Source: a virus
IMG/VR virus record: IMGVR_UViG_3300046533_000241
Location: 1-34,626 of that record
Length of the DNA: 34,626 nt
Strand: one strand, 5' to 3'
Shown piece after piece: positions 25,411 through 32,443 of this stretch. Below the pieces are notes generated by a model that searched no databases, had not been told where the DNA came from, and was given only the letters and a program-made list of their open reading frames with translations. Made by a program: the position numbers and the translations under genes. Position 1 is the stretch's first letter. Each line of letters opens with the position of its first letter.

Positions 25411-26919
25411 CTACCACTCATCTCCTAGATTGAAATCCTGGTCGGTACTTTCGGTTTCAGCCAATTTAATGAAGGCCGGGTCGAAATCGGCTTTAGATAT
25501 GTAGGTACGTGTGGCCGGCAACACGTCTGGCATTGGACTTGGTTCCAATACTTTACCTTCCATTATGGGTCTACTGGCTACCCCATAACGAAGTGCGTCC
25601 ATTGCGTGATCGTCTTTCTTATGCGGTTCCTCTTTTACATTCTTATCGTCACGAGTCTTTGCTGTAGCCCATGTGGACCAGCGATATTTGGCAAACTCCC
25701 TGATCGTATGCTCACAGTTTCGAGTTACGAAGAGAAGTTTCTGCGAGAGTCGCTGAGCTACAAGGTTAATACCAGCGTGAACATCATTATTACCAGGAAC
25801 AATATAAATGCCGTTATTTGCATATTCGATATGAACAGAAGTGCCAGTGATGGGATCAGAGTTAATGATAGACGGGTCACCAACCGAATATGCGGGTACA
25901 CGACCGAGTTCTCTCCTTTTTAGGTGCACCAGCTTTGCTAGCTCACTAATTACCAGATGATCCTCGTAGATTTCATCGTAGATAATAATCCGGCCGTCCG
26001 TATCGGCCGCACCGAATAACCAGGCTGTGGGATTATTGAAACCGTGATCCATCATATCGAAGTGGGTCCATTCCTTCAATAGATTCGGCCAGTAAACCGA
26101 ATTTACTACAGGGGGCAGGATGGACTCTTGCGAAAAGCCTTTGTAGATCAAACCACCAACGGCCATGAACTTTCCGAAGCGACGTGCTTCCTTCTCGTCA
26201 GGCGGCATTAATGAAATGATAGCGTCAATCTCAGAAACTGACAGGGTAACATTGTCATCGATTCCAGTCTCAACGACATAAATGTTGGGATTGGTTCGCG
26301 AGGCAATATAAACCGTGTCATAAACCCACGTCATACCATTGATAGGCGTCATTGTAATCCACCAATGACCACCAGTGTCAACTAGTCGAAGGAGACATTC
26401 GTTGAAGATTGAATGCGGAGGTTCTTCATCGAACCACACGAAATGACGGCTGGTACCGGCGAACTTTTCAAGGTCCTGATCGTACGACATAAACTCAATG
26501 AACGACCCATTTTCCAGATACAGCGTTCGCAGTTCTCTGTCATATGCCGATTCCCAGGAGTTACCACGCAACTCGCTAAGCGGCATCCATTTAGCAATCT
26601 CGGGCCGGATGATTTTCTCCACACCATTAACGAAATCAACCGAAACACATCTGCCTCTGACCGGAGGCGGGGGTGTCTTGATATACTTATGTTTACCGGC
26701 AACCCACATAACTGCTTCCGTTGCACCACCGACTGTTTTGCCACTACGGTTACCTCCGAGGAACAGTCTTCCCTTAGCCCCACTTGAATGGAAGCTGATC
26801 TGCTTTTCCATCGGCTTGTATCCGTAAATAGTCGGCCGCTGTGCTGCTTGCCTCAACCCTGTAGTAAGCGCACTAAAGGCGTCGTCACCTGTTTTCAGGG
26901 CTGTTCTAGAACGCGACAC
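25411..26919 (-). CDS. terL: Large terminase subunit
   Basis: 502 residues from a GTG that overlaps the stop of the preceding holin-like frame. The ATPase has Walker A GGNRSGKT (residues 55-62) and Walker B FVWFDEEP (about 162), then TMTPINGMTW as the coupling motif. The C-terminal RNase H-type nuclease shows HFDMMDHGFNNPTAW, YSVGDPSI and a final DDHAMDALRYG (about 434). It cuts and pumps DNA into the prohead through the portal. Two motif copies lie in it, at 26102-26113 and 26857-26868, in opposite orientations. Confidence 0.95.
   Translation of the reverse strand: MSRSRTALKTGDDAFSALTTGLRQAAQRPTIYGYKPMEKQISFHSSGAKGRLFLGGNRSGKTVGGATEAVMWVAGKHKYIKTPPPPVRGRCVSVDFVNGVEKIIRPEIAKWMPLSELRGNSWESAYDRELRTLYLENGSFIEFMSYDQDLEKFAGTSRHFVWFDEEPPHSIFNECLLRLVDTGGHWWITMTPINGMTWVYDTVYIASRTNPNIYVVETGIDDNVTLSVSEIDAIISLMPPDEKEARRFGKFMAVGGLIYKGFSQESILPPVVNSVYWPNLLKEWTHFDMMDHGFNNPTAWLFGAADTDGRIIIYDEIYEDHLVISELAKLVHLKRRELGRVPAYSVGDPSIINSDPITGTSVHIEYANNGIYIVPGNNDVHAGINLVAQRLSQKLLFVTRNCEHTIREFAKYRWSTWATAKTRDDKNVKEEPHKKDDHAMDALRYGVASRPIMEGKVLEPSPMPDVLPATRTYISKADFDPAFIKLAETESTDQDFNLGDEW
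26102..26113 (+). repeat. Dispersed motif copy (exact)
   Basis: TTTACTACAGGG within the large terminase gene, antisense to transcription. Confidence 0.8.
26857..26868 (-). repeat. Dispersed motif copy (11/12)
   Basis: Reads CTTACTACAGGG on the minus strand near the 5' end of the large terminase gene, in the sense orientation. Confidence 0.75.
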
Positions 26920-27104
26920 TAATTACCTCTTCTGAATAGAGATTCAACTGAAACTACACCGATCATTACAGCACCAATAACCAATTGAATTACAGTGTCT
27001 TGATACGTAGATAAGGCGTCTATAATTACCAGAACGCCAAGGATAAAGGTAATGATCTTTCGGAAGGCATCAAATGTCTTCCACCAGTTTCTATCCCTTA
27101 CGAT
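26919..27104 (-). CDS. Putative holin with two membrane helices, start uncertain
   Basis: An open minus frame ends at TAG sharing a base with the terminase GTG (TAGTG), as coupled genes do. From the ATC at 27104 it reads IVRDRNWWKTFDAFRKI, then helix 1 (about 18-31: ITFILGVLVIIDAL) and helix 2 (about 39-52: IQLVIGAVMIGVVS), then SLFRRGN. A positively charged N-terminus with two transmembrane segments next to an amidase is holin-like. No ATG, GTG or TTG opens the frame at its natural start; ATC or ATT would be needed, or the start lies in an in-frame internal codon. It overlaps the amidase end by seven bases. Confidence 0.5.
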   Translation of the reverse strand: MVRDRNWWKTFDAFRKIITFILGVLVIIDALSTYQDTVIQLVIGAVMIGVVSVESLFRRGN

Positions 27105-27928
27105 GGCTTTGGTCCAATCAACAATCCGAAGGCATCGGGATCACCTACAGGAGTGTTCCAAGTATCTGATTTGTTTCCAGCCGCACCTGCAAGTGCCTTC
27201 ATTGTATCAAGCTGCCCAGGATCACGAACCCACTGAATAGTTCCCCCAGGAAGAACCTTGTAGGTTGTGAAGTCCACAGGCGAAGAGTAAGTAGAACCAT
27301 CGACAGCATGACCAACGGTTCCACGATTGCACGAAATGAATCCACACGGAATACCCATATCATCATCTCCTGATGGGGGAATAGGTTGCGGTTGAGGCGG
27401 TGTCGAACCAGATGGTTCGAGTTCTCCAGCAGCTACTTTTGCGTACCACGGATCACCAGGACACGAAGTTGGATAAGCGTTACGGTGACCAATCCATTTC
27501 TGAGCATTACAATACTCACGAACAGCAGCAATCAATCTCTCATCCGCAGCTTCCATCTGCGGTGACATTTCGTCGTAAGTATTTGGCGACATTCCTAGAC
27601 AGGAAACTGTAGTTGAATTGGTTGCTGAGCTTCCATCGGAGGCAGCACAAACTCGGAACCCTCGGATTTCATAGAGGTTACCTTGCTGGTCGCTTCCGAA
27701 GGAGTAGCCGAGGTCGTATCCTCTGTTAACTCTGTAACTGTCTTGCATACTACGCAGGAGTGCGGGGATGTTGTCACAATTGATTCCGTTTCCACCCATG
27801 TAGTGTTTTGTCATGTGATCGACTTTGTTGGCTTGAAAAGCAGGACTTCCACCAATCCATGGTGTAGATTGAAGCCAAGTCTCTCGTTGCATGATTCCGT
27901 GTCGAGCTAGCCAATCAGTATAGCTCAT
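27098..27928 (-). CDS. Endolysin, N-acetylmuramoyl-L-alanine amidase
   Basis: 276 residues from the ATG at 27928, with GGAGGAAC five to six bases upstream; a longer frame to 27961 lacks a ribosome site. Amidase_2/PGRP features are DHMTKHYMGGNG (zinc His about 42), YSFGSDQQGNLYEIRGF, and GHRNAYPTSCPGDPW (about 145-160) holding the second His and the catalytic-site Cys region. A Pro-rich linker (GSTPPQPQPIPPSG) leads to a C-terminal domain (GFISCNRGTVGHAVDG...) probably binding the wall. It cuts the stem peptide from muramic acid at lysis. Its position with a holin-like gene makes a lysis cassette inside the late operon. Confidence 0.92.
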   Translation of the reverse strand: MSYTDWLARHGIMQRETWLQSTPWIGGSPAFQANKVDHMTKHYMGGNGINCDNIPALLRSMQDSYRVNRGYDLGYSFGSDQQGNLYEIRGFRVCAASDGSSATNSTTVSCLGMSPNTYDEMSPQMEAADERLIAAVREYCNAQKWIGHRNAYPTSCPGDPWYAKVAAGELEPSGSTPPQPQPIPPSGDDDMGIPCGFISCNRGTVGHAVDGSTYSSPVDFTTYKVLPGGTIQWVRDPGQLDTMKALAGAAGNKSDTWNTPVGDPDAFGLLIGPKPS

Positions 27929-28037
27929 CAAGTTCCTCCGGAATTCCAGATCTGTATTCAAACGTTAGATCTTGAATTTCTCTCTCAGTGCGTCCAGCTT
28001 CCTGAGTATCGAAATCGTGAACATCGTCCCAATCCAT
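27915..28037 (-). CDS. 40-residue acidic protein before the amidase
   Basis: ATG at 28037 with GGGAG four bases upstream. The product is very acidic: MDWDDVHDFDTQEAGRTERE then IQDLTFEYRSGIPEELDELY. Its 3' end overlaps the amidase start by 14 bases, so the two are likely co-translated. It has no membrane segment, so it is not a spanin or holin. It could be a small regulator of lysis or a phage accessory peptide; nothing more is visible. Confidence 0.55.
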   Translation of the reverse strand: MDWDDVHDFDTQEAGRTEREIQDLTFEYRSGIPEELDELY

Positions 28038-28045
28038 CGTACTCC

Positions 28046-28675
28046 CTAAGTAGCAACATCAGCAGTAGGACTACACATAAAATTCATATTCAAGTCTACA
28101 CTGAACGCAGTGCCTGTAGTTCCCATAGGAGCATTAATAGAGAACGCACCACCAGCATTTTGGATAATACACCGAGAAGTTCCACTAGGAGCACCGTTAT
28201 CATAGAACCACGCAGTTCCACCACGAACTATACCATCACTACTGACAGTTCTAGCAGACCCTGCGTGAGAAGCGCCAGACACTTGTGCAGGACTAGTAAC
28301 AAAGATATAGTATGTAGCACCACCTGCTGGAACATTTCCAGCAAGTGATCCGATTGCTTTACCGTTCCCCATTGAATTCATCCACCAAGTTTGTCCTGTG
28401 GCGCCTGCTCCAACAATTGCACCTCCACCCACAGGTTGATAGAAAAGTTGGCCGCTATAGCTTTGCCACGGCATATTGTAAACCCACCAAGCACCGCTAA
28501 CACTTATATACGTAATGCGAGTGTCAACACAGAACGCCATCATTCCATCTTTGGGAACTGCTTGATTCGTCATCTCCGACTTGTTAACAAACACCTGCAC
28601 TACGTGGTCACGTATATTATTTCCCCAAGGAGGAACGATCTGCACGCCATTGACCACATCATTAATCCACGGCAT
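28046..28675 (-). CDS. Virion-associated tail / fibre tip protein
   Basis: 209 residues; the ATG follows the upstream stop closely (TAAATG). It starts MPWINDVVNGVQIVPPWGNN, then is rich in Gly, Ser, Ala and Trp, with beta strands and loops (SGQLFYQPVGGGAIVGAG, GKAIGSLAGNVPAGGATYYIFVT). NVPAGGATYYIF is echoed by VPAGGTYNLF in the gene just upstream. The C-terminus is Asn/Met/Thr-rich. It is a minor tail or receptor-binding candidate, the third in a row of such genes before the lysis cassette. Confidence 0.55.
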   Translation of the reverse strand: MPWINDVVNGVQIVPPWGNNIRDHVVQVFVNKSEMTNQAVPKDGMMAFCVDTRITYISVSGAWWVYNMPWQSYSGQLFYQPVGGGAIVGAGATGQTWWMNSMGNGKAIGSLAGNVPAGGATYYIFVTSPAQVSGASHAGSARTVSSDGIVRGGTAWFYDNGAPSGTSRCIIQNAGGAFSINAPMGTTGTAFSVDLNMNFMCSPTADVAT

Positions 28676-29242
28676 TTAAGACCCCCATAGATCCGTTCCC
28701 CAGATAGCGGTGCCCCACAAAGGAAGCGTAGATTGGAAACCCTCATCAATACAGAACAGGTTGTATGTACCGCCAGCGGGAACTGTACCGCTTATTGTTC
28801 TTAGTTTTCTTGTAACATCCACAGCTTGAGAAACAGGAAAGGATTCCCGATGAGCTAGAGTCGGTGCCATTTGCATAGTGTTAGGTGGAAAGACAGGACC
28901 ACGCATGTCTCGTCGATCAATGATTGTGTTAGCACTATCTACCAACGCAACAGTTCCAGTAGAGTTAGCTGTCACATTCATGTGGAAACTGCCAACCCAA
29001 TATACTTGTCTACCACGTAACTTAGCAAATGGAATCGTCAAAGTCAAAACATCTTGATTAACAGGTACACTGACAGAACCTTCAGCGTAACCTAGCAATC
29101 TAGTACCACTGAATTGCGGAAGCCAGGACAGAACTGGACCGTAGTAATACAACACATTTCCAGTATCAGTTTCAAAGATTCTGTCACCGATCACTGGATT
29201 CGGTGGTCGAGTTGTACTGGTTACGACATTAGGATCTGTCAC
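28676..29242 (-). CDS. Minor tail protein, paralogue of the gene upstream
   Basis: 188 residues starting with GTG inside the upstream stop (GTGA). VTSTTRPPNP then IFETDTGNVLYYYG near the N-terminus matches VTSSTRPTNP and IFETDTGRVLYYYG in the 298-residue gene; then LRGRQVYWV / LQGRQYITV and VTRKLRT / VNRKLQV align in the same order. The product is the paralogous C-terminal domain alone, without the N-terminal Ig-like part. It is probably a distal tail or receptor-binding component. It shares the VPAGG-T-Y motif with the next gene. Confidence 0.6.
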   Translation of the reverse strand: MTDPNVVTSTTRPPNPVIGDRIFETDTGNVLYYYGPVLSWLPQFSGTRLLGYAEGSVSVPVNQDVLTLTIPFAKLRGRQVYWVGSFHMNVTANSTGTVALVDSANTIIDRRDMRGPVFPPNTMQMAPTLAHRESFPVSQAVDVTRKLRTISGTVPAGGTYNLFCIDEGFQSTLPLWGTAIWGTDLWGS

Positions 29243-30135
29243 GTAATCACCGGAGGCGCTTGTGGTCCAGCATCTCTGACAGACAATGTAACTGGATGGA
29301 GTGGATCCGTTTCAACTTTCCAAGCAGTTGCTGCGTTTGAAGCTTTAACTTGAAGCTTCCTGTTCACTGAAGCTGTAACGGCGACCGCAGCTTCACGAAT
29401 ATACATTTCACCAGGAACGATGAACGGTGTGTTGTTAGGAAGAACATCACGGCTGTTAAGAACAACGCTTGCACCATCTGCAATAGCAAACGAAGCAGTA
29501 CCCAACGTTCCTGTCATCTCCAACCAGAGAGATACTACCGTGATGTACTGTCGTCCTTGAAGCATTGTAAACGGTCCAAGGTTGCAACCAGTTACATCAA
29601 CATACGTCAGAGATGAAGTAGTAAAGTCTCCTACAAAAGCCGTCCCTATAACTTCACCCCAGGCGATTCCCCAATCGGGCCTCCAGCCTAGAGTCTTCCC
29701 GTAGTAGTAAAGAACTCGCCCAGTATCTGTTTCAAAGATCTGCATCCCCACGTAGGGATTTGTAGGACGGGTGCTTGAAGTAACTGTGAGAGGAATGTTC
29801 AGGGAATTCGTAGCTGCCGCACTTCGCAAACAGTCGTGCAGCTTACAATCGAAATCCGGAACATCGAAGAACCAAGTACGAGTTCCGCCTTTGACTCGCC
29901 CCAACATTTCTCGTACCCTGTAGTAAGACGTTCTAGGATCTAAATTACTGGACCGTTCCAATGGAACAGCCCAAGAACCTGTAGCGTCTGATTTCGTTTC
30001 AGCTACTTGGAAAAGCTCCGACGCATCAGAACCACGCCAACCAGGACCGGGGATTAGATCGATTACTACAGGGCTGTTGGGAACTGGGTTACCTGATAGA
30101 TCACTTACCACATTGGAGATAACGGAGGTAGTCAC
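29239..30135 (-). CDS. Minor tail protein with Ig-like N-terminal domain
   Basis: 298 residues; GTG start overlapping the upstream stop. Residues 1-95 look like an Ig/carboxypeptidase-regulatory-like domain (SDLSGNPVPNSPVVIDL, DATGSWAVPLERSS, TWFFDVPD). Residues 115-150 carry TNPYVGMQIFETDTGRVLYYYG, the signature shared with its paralogue, and a C-terminal beta domain follows. Two cysteines (CKLHDC) sit at the domain boundary. It is probably a surface-binding tail protein. Motif copies lie at 29916-29927 and 30062-30073. Confidence 0.6.
   Translation of the reverse strand: MTTSVISNVVSDLSGNPVPNSPVVIDLIPGPGWRGSDASELFQVAETKSDATGSWAVPLERSSNLDPRTSYYRVREMLGRVKGGTRTWFFDVPDFDCKLHDCLRSAAATNSLNIPLTVTSSTRPTNPYVGMQIFETDTGRVLYYYGKTLGWRPDWGIAWGEVIGTAFVGDFTTSSLTYVDVTGCNLGPFTMLQGRQYITVVSLWLEMTGTLGTASFAIADGASVVLNSRDVLPNNTPFIVPGEMYIREAAVAVTASVNRKLQVKASNAATAWKVETDPLHPVTLSVRDAGPQAPPVIT
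29916..29927 (-). repeat. Dispersed motif copy (11/12)
   Basis: Reads CTTACTACAGGG on the minus strand, in the sense orientation of the 298-residue tail gene. Confidence 0.75.
30062..30073 (+). repeat. Dispersed motif copy (11/12)
   Basis: ATTACTACAGGG, antisense near the 5' end of the 298-residue tail gene; 135 bases from a copy in the other orientation. Confidence 0.75.
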
Positions 30136-30836
30136 TCGGGCGGCCCCAGTTCGATGACGTTTTGTCTGGACCCATTAAAGCTTCCAACCCCAAGAAGATC
30201 AAGCTCATTGGCAACAATCTGCAATACTTCAGGAGCACAGTGACGTGAGAGAATGTCAATGATCTGCGCAAGCAACTTACGCATATCTAGCATCTCCTGA
30301 GAGCGGCGGGAATAAATCCCTGTCATTTCATGGTAGTACTCAATTGCTGCCAGATTGCCTGCCTCGACAGCAGCCACGATACGATTCTTAGCCACCGGAG
30401 CAACGCCGTCGAATTGAATCTCCGCCCGTTTCGTTAAGTAACGTTTAAAGTTCGGGTCTTTCATCCAAGCGTTGTACTGAGCGAACGTTATCTCGATCCC
30501 CATAGAATCCTTGAGAGCCTTGAGCTTCTCTCTGATTCCTCGCCTGTCGAACGTGTCAAGCATCAGGTTCACAAGATAGGCTTGTTCTATTGATACTAGC
30601 CCATCCGAATTAACCATCGTGATGCCACGACGCTTTAGAGTTTCTTTTACTACAGGCTTATCGAGATAAGTTAATACTGTCGTACCGCTCAGTCCCAGTA
30701 GATCTACTGTCTGCTGGACCGACGGTATCTCTCCCGTCTCGAAATACTTCTGCTCCAGAAAGGTGATTATCCCTAGTGCGGTTTGATCTAAGATCTCGTC
30801 TTTCTCGGGCTTCGTAGAAATCTTGAAGTCTGTCAT
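30132..30836 (-). CDS. Putative small terminase subunit (phBC6A51-like HTH)
   Basis: 234 residues; AGGAG lies four bases before the ATG at 30836, which settles the start over the longer frame to 30890. It holds an HTH-type segment (SVQQTVDLLGLSGTTVLTYLDK) near residue 40. NAWMKDPNFKRYLTKRAEIQF and AKNRIVAAVEAGNLAAIEYYHEMTGIY match the helical repeat of phBC6A51-type small terminases, and a C-terminal helix follows (MLDMRKLLAQIIDIL). It would recognise the packaging site for TerL, though several genes separate the two. A motif copy is at 30646-30657. Confidence 0.65.
   Translation of the reverse strand: MTDFKISTKPEKDEILDQTALGIITFLEQKYFETGEIPSVQQTVDLLGLSGTTVLTYLDKPVVKETLKRRGITMVNSDGLVSIEQAYLVNLMLDTFDRRGIREKLKALKDSMGIEITFAQYNAWMKDPNFKRYLTKRAEIQFDGVAPVAKNRIVAAVEAGNLAAIEYYHEMTGIYSRRSQEMLDMRKLLAQIIDILSRHCAPEVLQIVANELDLLGVGSFNGSRQNVIELGPPE
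30646..30657 (+). repeat. Dispersed motif copy (11/12)
   Basis: TTTACTACAGGC, antisense within the small-terminase-like gene, one base before the end of the upstream overlapping frame. Confidence 0.75.
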
Positions 30837-31383
30837 GTAGCTCCTGTAGTTGAACGGGAGTGAAGCCGGCCTGCCCAAGAATCTTTCCAAGGTCGGTTTT
30901 GAGGATTCGTTTCGGTTGCCACAGCAGTACAGACTGGCAGCAATAGTTCTTTGTAAACCTAGTCACTCCAATACCGTTGAACTTGAACGTAGCTCGCAAC
31001 GGTTCTGCAAACAGATTGGGTTCCGGAAGCAACCACATTCGCTTATTTTCCTGCCGGGTTCGGCGTTGGAACCTGTAGTAGTTTCGCACCAAAGCTTCAC
31101 GCAGGAACATTCTAGCGTAGAAGTCAGTCAGTTTCGGAATGGGATGCAGAAACAAACCTTGCTCATTATACCTAACGCAAGAAACACTAACTACTGCTCC
31201 GTCGGCTACTTCCTGTTGACTCAGCGTCAATAATTGACGAGCTTGGAGGTACGGGTTTACCAGGCTGCTGCTTGACACGTAAGTACCCTCCGGGCTACGC
31301 TTCTGGTCTATGAGCCATCCTACAGGGGTAGGGGAGGCTTGTCCAGTGTGTTCCGCTGTGGAGGCCGATGGATTTAATTCCAC
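30658..31383 (-). CDS. Unknown first gene of the late operon
   Basis: 241 residues from a GTG at 31383 with GAGGA five bases upstream. The N-terminal 60 residues are polar; a basic aromatic middle follows (RNYYRFQRRTRQENKRMWLLP), then LGKILGQAGFTPVQLQELHDRL. It overlaps two neighbours: 74 bases with the divergent plus gene, and 179 bases with the small-terminase-like gene. Its last 60 residues (RERRDLRSNRTRDNH...) read as low-information sequence, probably because that stretch mainly encodes the next gene. It contains a weak motif at 31071-31082. Function unknown. Confidence 0.5.
   Translation of the reverse strand: MELNPSASTAEHTGQASPTPVGWLIDQKRSPEGTYVSSSSLVNPYLQARQLLTLSQQEVADGAVVSVSCVRYNEQGLFLHPIPKLTDFYARMFLREALVRNYYRFQRRTRQENKRMWLLPEPNLFAEPLRATFKFNGIGVTRFTKNYCCQSVLLWQPKRILKTDLGKILGQAGFTPVQLQELHDRLQDFYEARERRDLRSNRTRDNHLSGAEVFRDGRDTVGPADSRSTGTERYDSINLSR
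31272..31301 (+). promoter_or_regulatory. Candidate promoter P2, leaderless
   Basis: TTGACA (31272-31277), 18-base spacer, TACGCT (31296-31301). A start about seven bases on falls at the ATG 31310, which has no ribosome site, so a leaderless mRNA is likely. A CTACAGGGG half-motif lies just downstream at 31320. Confidence 0.5.
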
Positions 31384-31633
31384 ACGTAATCCTCATTGGA
31401 ACCATTGCGTTTCCTGCTGTGCGATTTGGACGGGGCGGGACAGAGCACATTGTTCTCTGTGTCATTGCACTTTTAATTCAAGTGCAGACGCAGATCTTCA
31501 CTGGACAGACAACGGCCACGAACATCCCGTTAATCTCCCTTTCACTTTTGATTTGGGCTTGTGGTCTTTTAACAGTCCACCGGCCTTGCCACAACCACCT
31601 ACACAAAAGAAGGAGTTCAATTTTCGTGTCTAA
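31310..31633 (+). CDS. FDXHR-like putative zinc-binding protein
   Basis: 107 residues. The first cysteine pair is CPVC (11-14); HCVSCCAIW follows, and the main motif HCSLCHCTFNSSADADLHW has the C-x2-C-x-x-F and terminal His layout of FDXHR-type proteins of actinobacterial phages. A Pro-rich tail follows. No ribosome site precedes the ATG, but candidate promoter P2 ends eight bases before it, so leaderless translation is plausible. The 5' end overlaps the divergent late gene by 74 bases. Its role in the cell is unknown; small zinc proteins of this type may bind DNA or host proteins. Confidence 0.65.
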   Translation: MSHPTGVGEACPVCSAVEADGFNSTRNPHWNHCVSCCAIWTGRDRAHCSLCHCTFNSSADADLHWTDNGHEHPVNLPFTFDLGLWSFNSPPALPQPPTQKKEFNFRV

Positions 31634-31856
31634 CCAATACGGCGGCTTCGACATTCTCCGCATAGATGACAGTTTCTACGACGGTTTTAGTCTAGTCAAC
31701 CCCGAAGGTGAGATTTTCCACGAGGTACGTATTTCCACAGAATTTTCACCGGGATGGTCGTATTTACTACAGGAAGCAGAAGAGTTGGTGGAGACAGCTA
31801 GAGGTAGGCGGGCCATTTTGGATGCGGAGCAAAAGAGGTACAGGAGTGATCGGTGA
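31626..31856 (+). CDS. Unknown 76-residue protein
   Basis: The GTG at 31626 overlaps the zinc gene's last codons, and the frame ends at a TGA overlapping the next GTG (31853). It is acidic and alpha/beta (GGFDILRIDDSFYDGFSLVNP, EIFHEVRI, LLQEAEELVETARGRR). A longer frame from 31368 is the zinc gene out of frame. A motif copy is at 31763-31774, in the sense direction. No family recognised. Confidence 0.6.
   Translation: MSNQYGGFDILRIDDSFYDGFSLVNPEGEIFHEVRISTEFSPGWSYLLQEAEELVETARGRRAILDAEQKRYRSDR
31763..31774 (+). repeat. Dispersed motif copy (11/12)
   Basis: TTTACTACAGGA within the 76-residue gene, in the sense orientation. Confidence 0.75.
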
Positions 31857-31975
31857 GTAAAGAGAGCCGGAAGAAGTTTCTAGCTGAGAACTATCTGCTG
31901 CTGTTCGGTATCTTCTTCTTGGTGCTTGGTCTGGCTATGGTGTTGACTGCTCCGGCTTTGGTGAGTGGATGGTAG
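31853..31975 (+). CDS. 40-residue membrane protein
   Basis: GTG start inside the upstream stop (GTGA). A basic N-terminus (VSKESRKKF) leads to one strongly hydrophobic segment, about residues 14-36 (YLLLFGIFFLVLGLAMVLTA), and a short C-terminal end. It is a likely single-pass inner-membrane peptide with cytoplasmic N-terminus. GAGT five bases before the start is a weak ribosome site. It is the last gene before a 500-base noncoding stretch. Function unknown; superinfection-exclusion or holin-like use is possible. Confidence 0.55.
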   Translation: MSKESRKKFLAENYLLLFGIFFLVLGLAMVLTAPALVSGW

Positions 31976-32172
31976 GAGTTTAGTCTAGGGGGCTAAGTAT
32001 GTATTACGGCAATTTGGTACGGCTCCACTACGCTACGCCATCGCCTAAAGACCTGAACAAACCAAACAAAATGTTAGGCAAGCCTAACACTCCCAGTTAG
32101 GCCAGCTTAATATGTTGTGTATGGTAAACGAAATACTAACAGTTAAGGATACTTGATATCGGTTTCGATAAT

Positions 32173-32224
32173 GGTTCTCATTCCTGATTCTCGATTCCTT
32201 ATAATGATTCGCCTAATGAGAATC
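32173..32224 (+). promoter_or_regulatory. TATAAT bracketed by an inverted repeat
   Basis: GGTTCTCATT (32173-32182) and AATGAGAATC (32215-32224) flank a perfect TATAAT at 32200-32205, with three GATTC strings between. No good -35 is seen 16-18 bases upstream. It could be an operator-flanked promoter for the 265-residue gene. Confidence 0.35.
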
Positions 32225-32235
32225 GTTATCGTCAC

Positions 32236-32252
32236 ACAACTGTATTAGTTGT
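32236..32252 (+). repeat. Six-bp hairpin
   Basis: ACAACT and AGTTGT with a five-base loop, the first of five close hairpins before the 265-residue gene. Confidence 0.45.
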
Positions 32253-32289
32253 TTCGCTGGAAATAAAGGGATGGTCGGCTAGGCTCGTA

Positions 32290-32313
32290 TGCGAAGCGCA
32301 ATAGCGCATCGCA
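32290..32313 (+). repeat. Hairpin with AATA loop
   Basis: TGCGA-A-GCGC, loop AATA, GCGC-A-TCGCA: nine pairs with a single A-A mismatch. The core CGCAATAGCG recurs at 32433-32442. Confidence 0.6.
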
Positions 32314-32320
32314 ATAAAGC

Positions 32321-32345
32321 CCGGTTATGGCTTAGCGCTAACCGG
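32321..32345 (+). repeat. Seven-bp hairpin CCGGTTA/TAACCGG
   Basis: Perfect arms around 11 bases; TAGCGCTA, itself a palindrome, fills part of the loop and right arm. Confidence 0.5.
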
Positions 32346-32351
32346 CTATTC

Positions 32352-32369
32352 GCCCGACTATATTCGGGC
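32352..32369 (+). repeat. Six-bp hairpin GCCCGA/TCGGGC
   Basis: GC-rich stem, six-base loop CTATAT, seven bases after the previous hairpin. Confidence 0.5.
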
Positions 32370-32379
32370 CGGTACCTAA

Positions 32380-32419
32380 CCGTTACAATGGGGAAAGCAT
32401 TAGGGTAACGGCCTAATGC
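32380..32419 (+). promoter_or_regulatory. Two interlocked, mutually exclusive stems
   Basis: CCGTTAC (32380-32386) pairs with GTAACGG (32405-32411), and GCATTAGG (32397-32404) pairs with CCTAATGC (32412-32419), in order 1-2-1'-2' with no gap between segments. Only one stem can form easily at a time. It lies 60 bases before the ATG at 32479. Confidence 0.6.
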
Positions 32420-32431
32420 AAAGTTAATGAG

Positions 32432-32443
32432 CCGCAATAGCGG
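32432..32443 (+). repeat. CCGC-AATA-GCGG hairpin
   Basis: A four-bp GC stem with the same AATA loop as the hairpin at 32290. Confidence 0.5.

Noticed and set aside
31368-31625. Long N-terminal extension of the 76-residue protein
   Set aside because: It is out of frame with the zinc-binding gene, which has the clear cysteine motifs; GTG 31626 overlaps that gene's stop region.
32380-32419. Classical H-type pseudoknot
   Set aside because: The pairing order fits, but the loop that must cross stem 1 has zero bases, so both full stems cannot form together; alternative folds are more likely.
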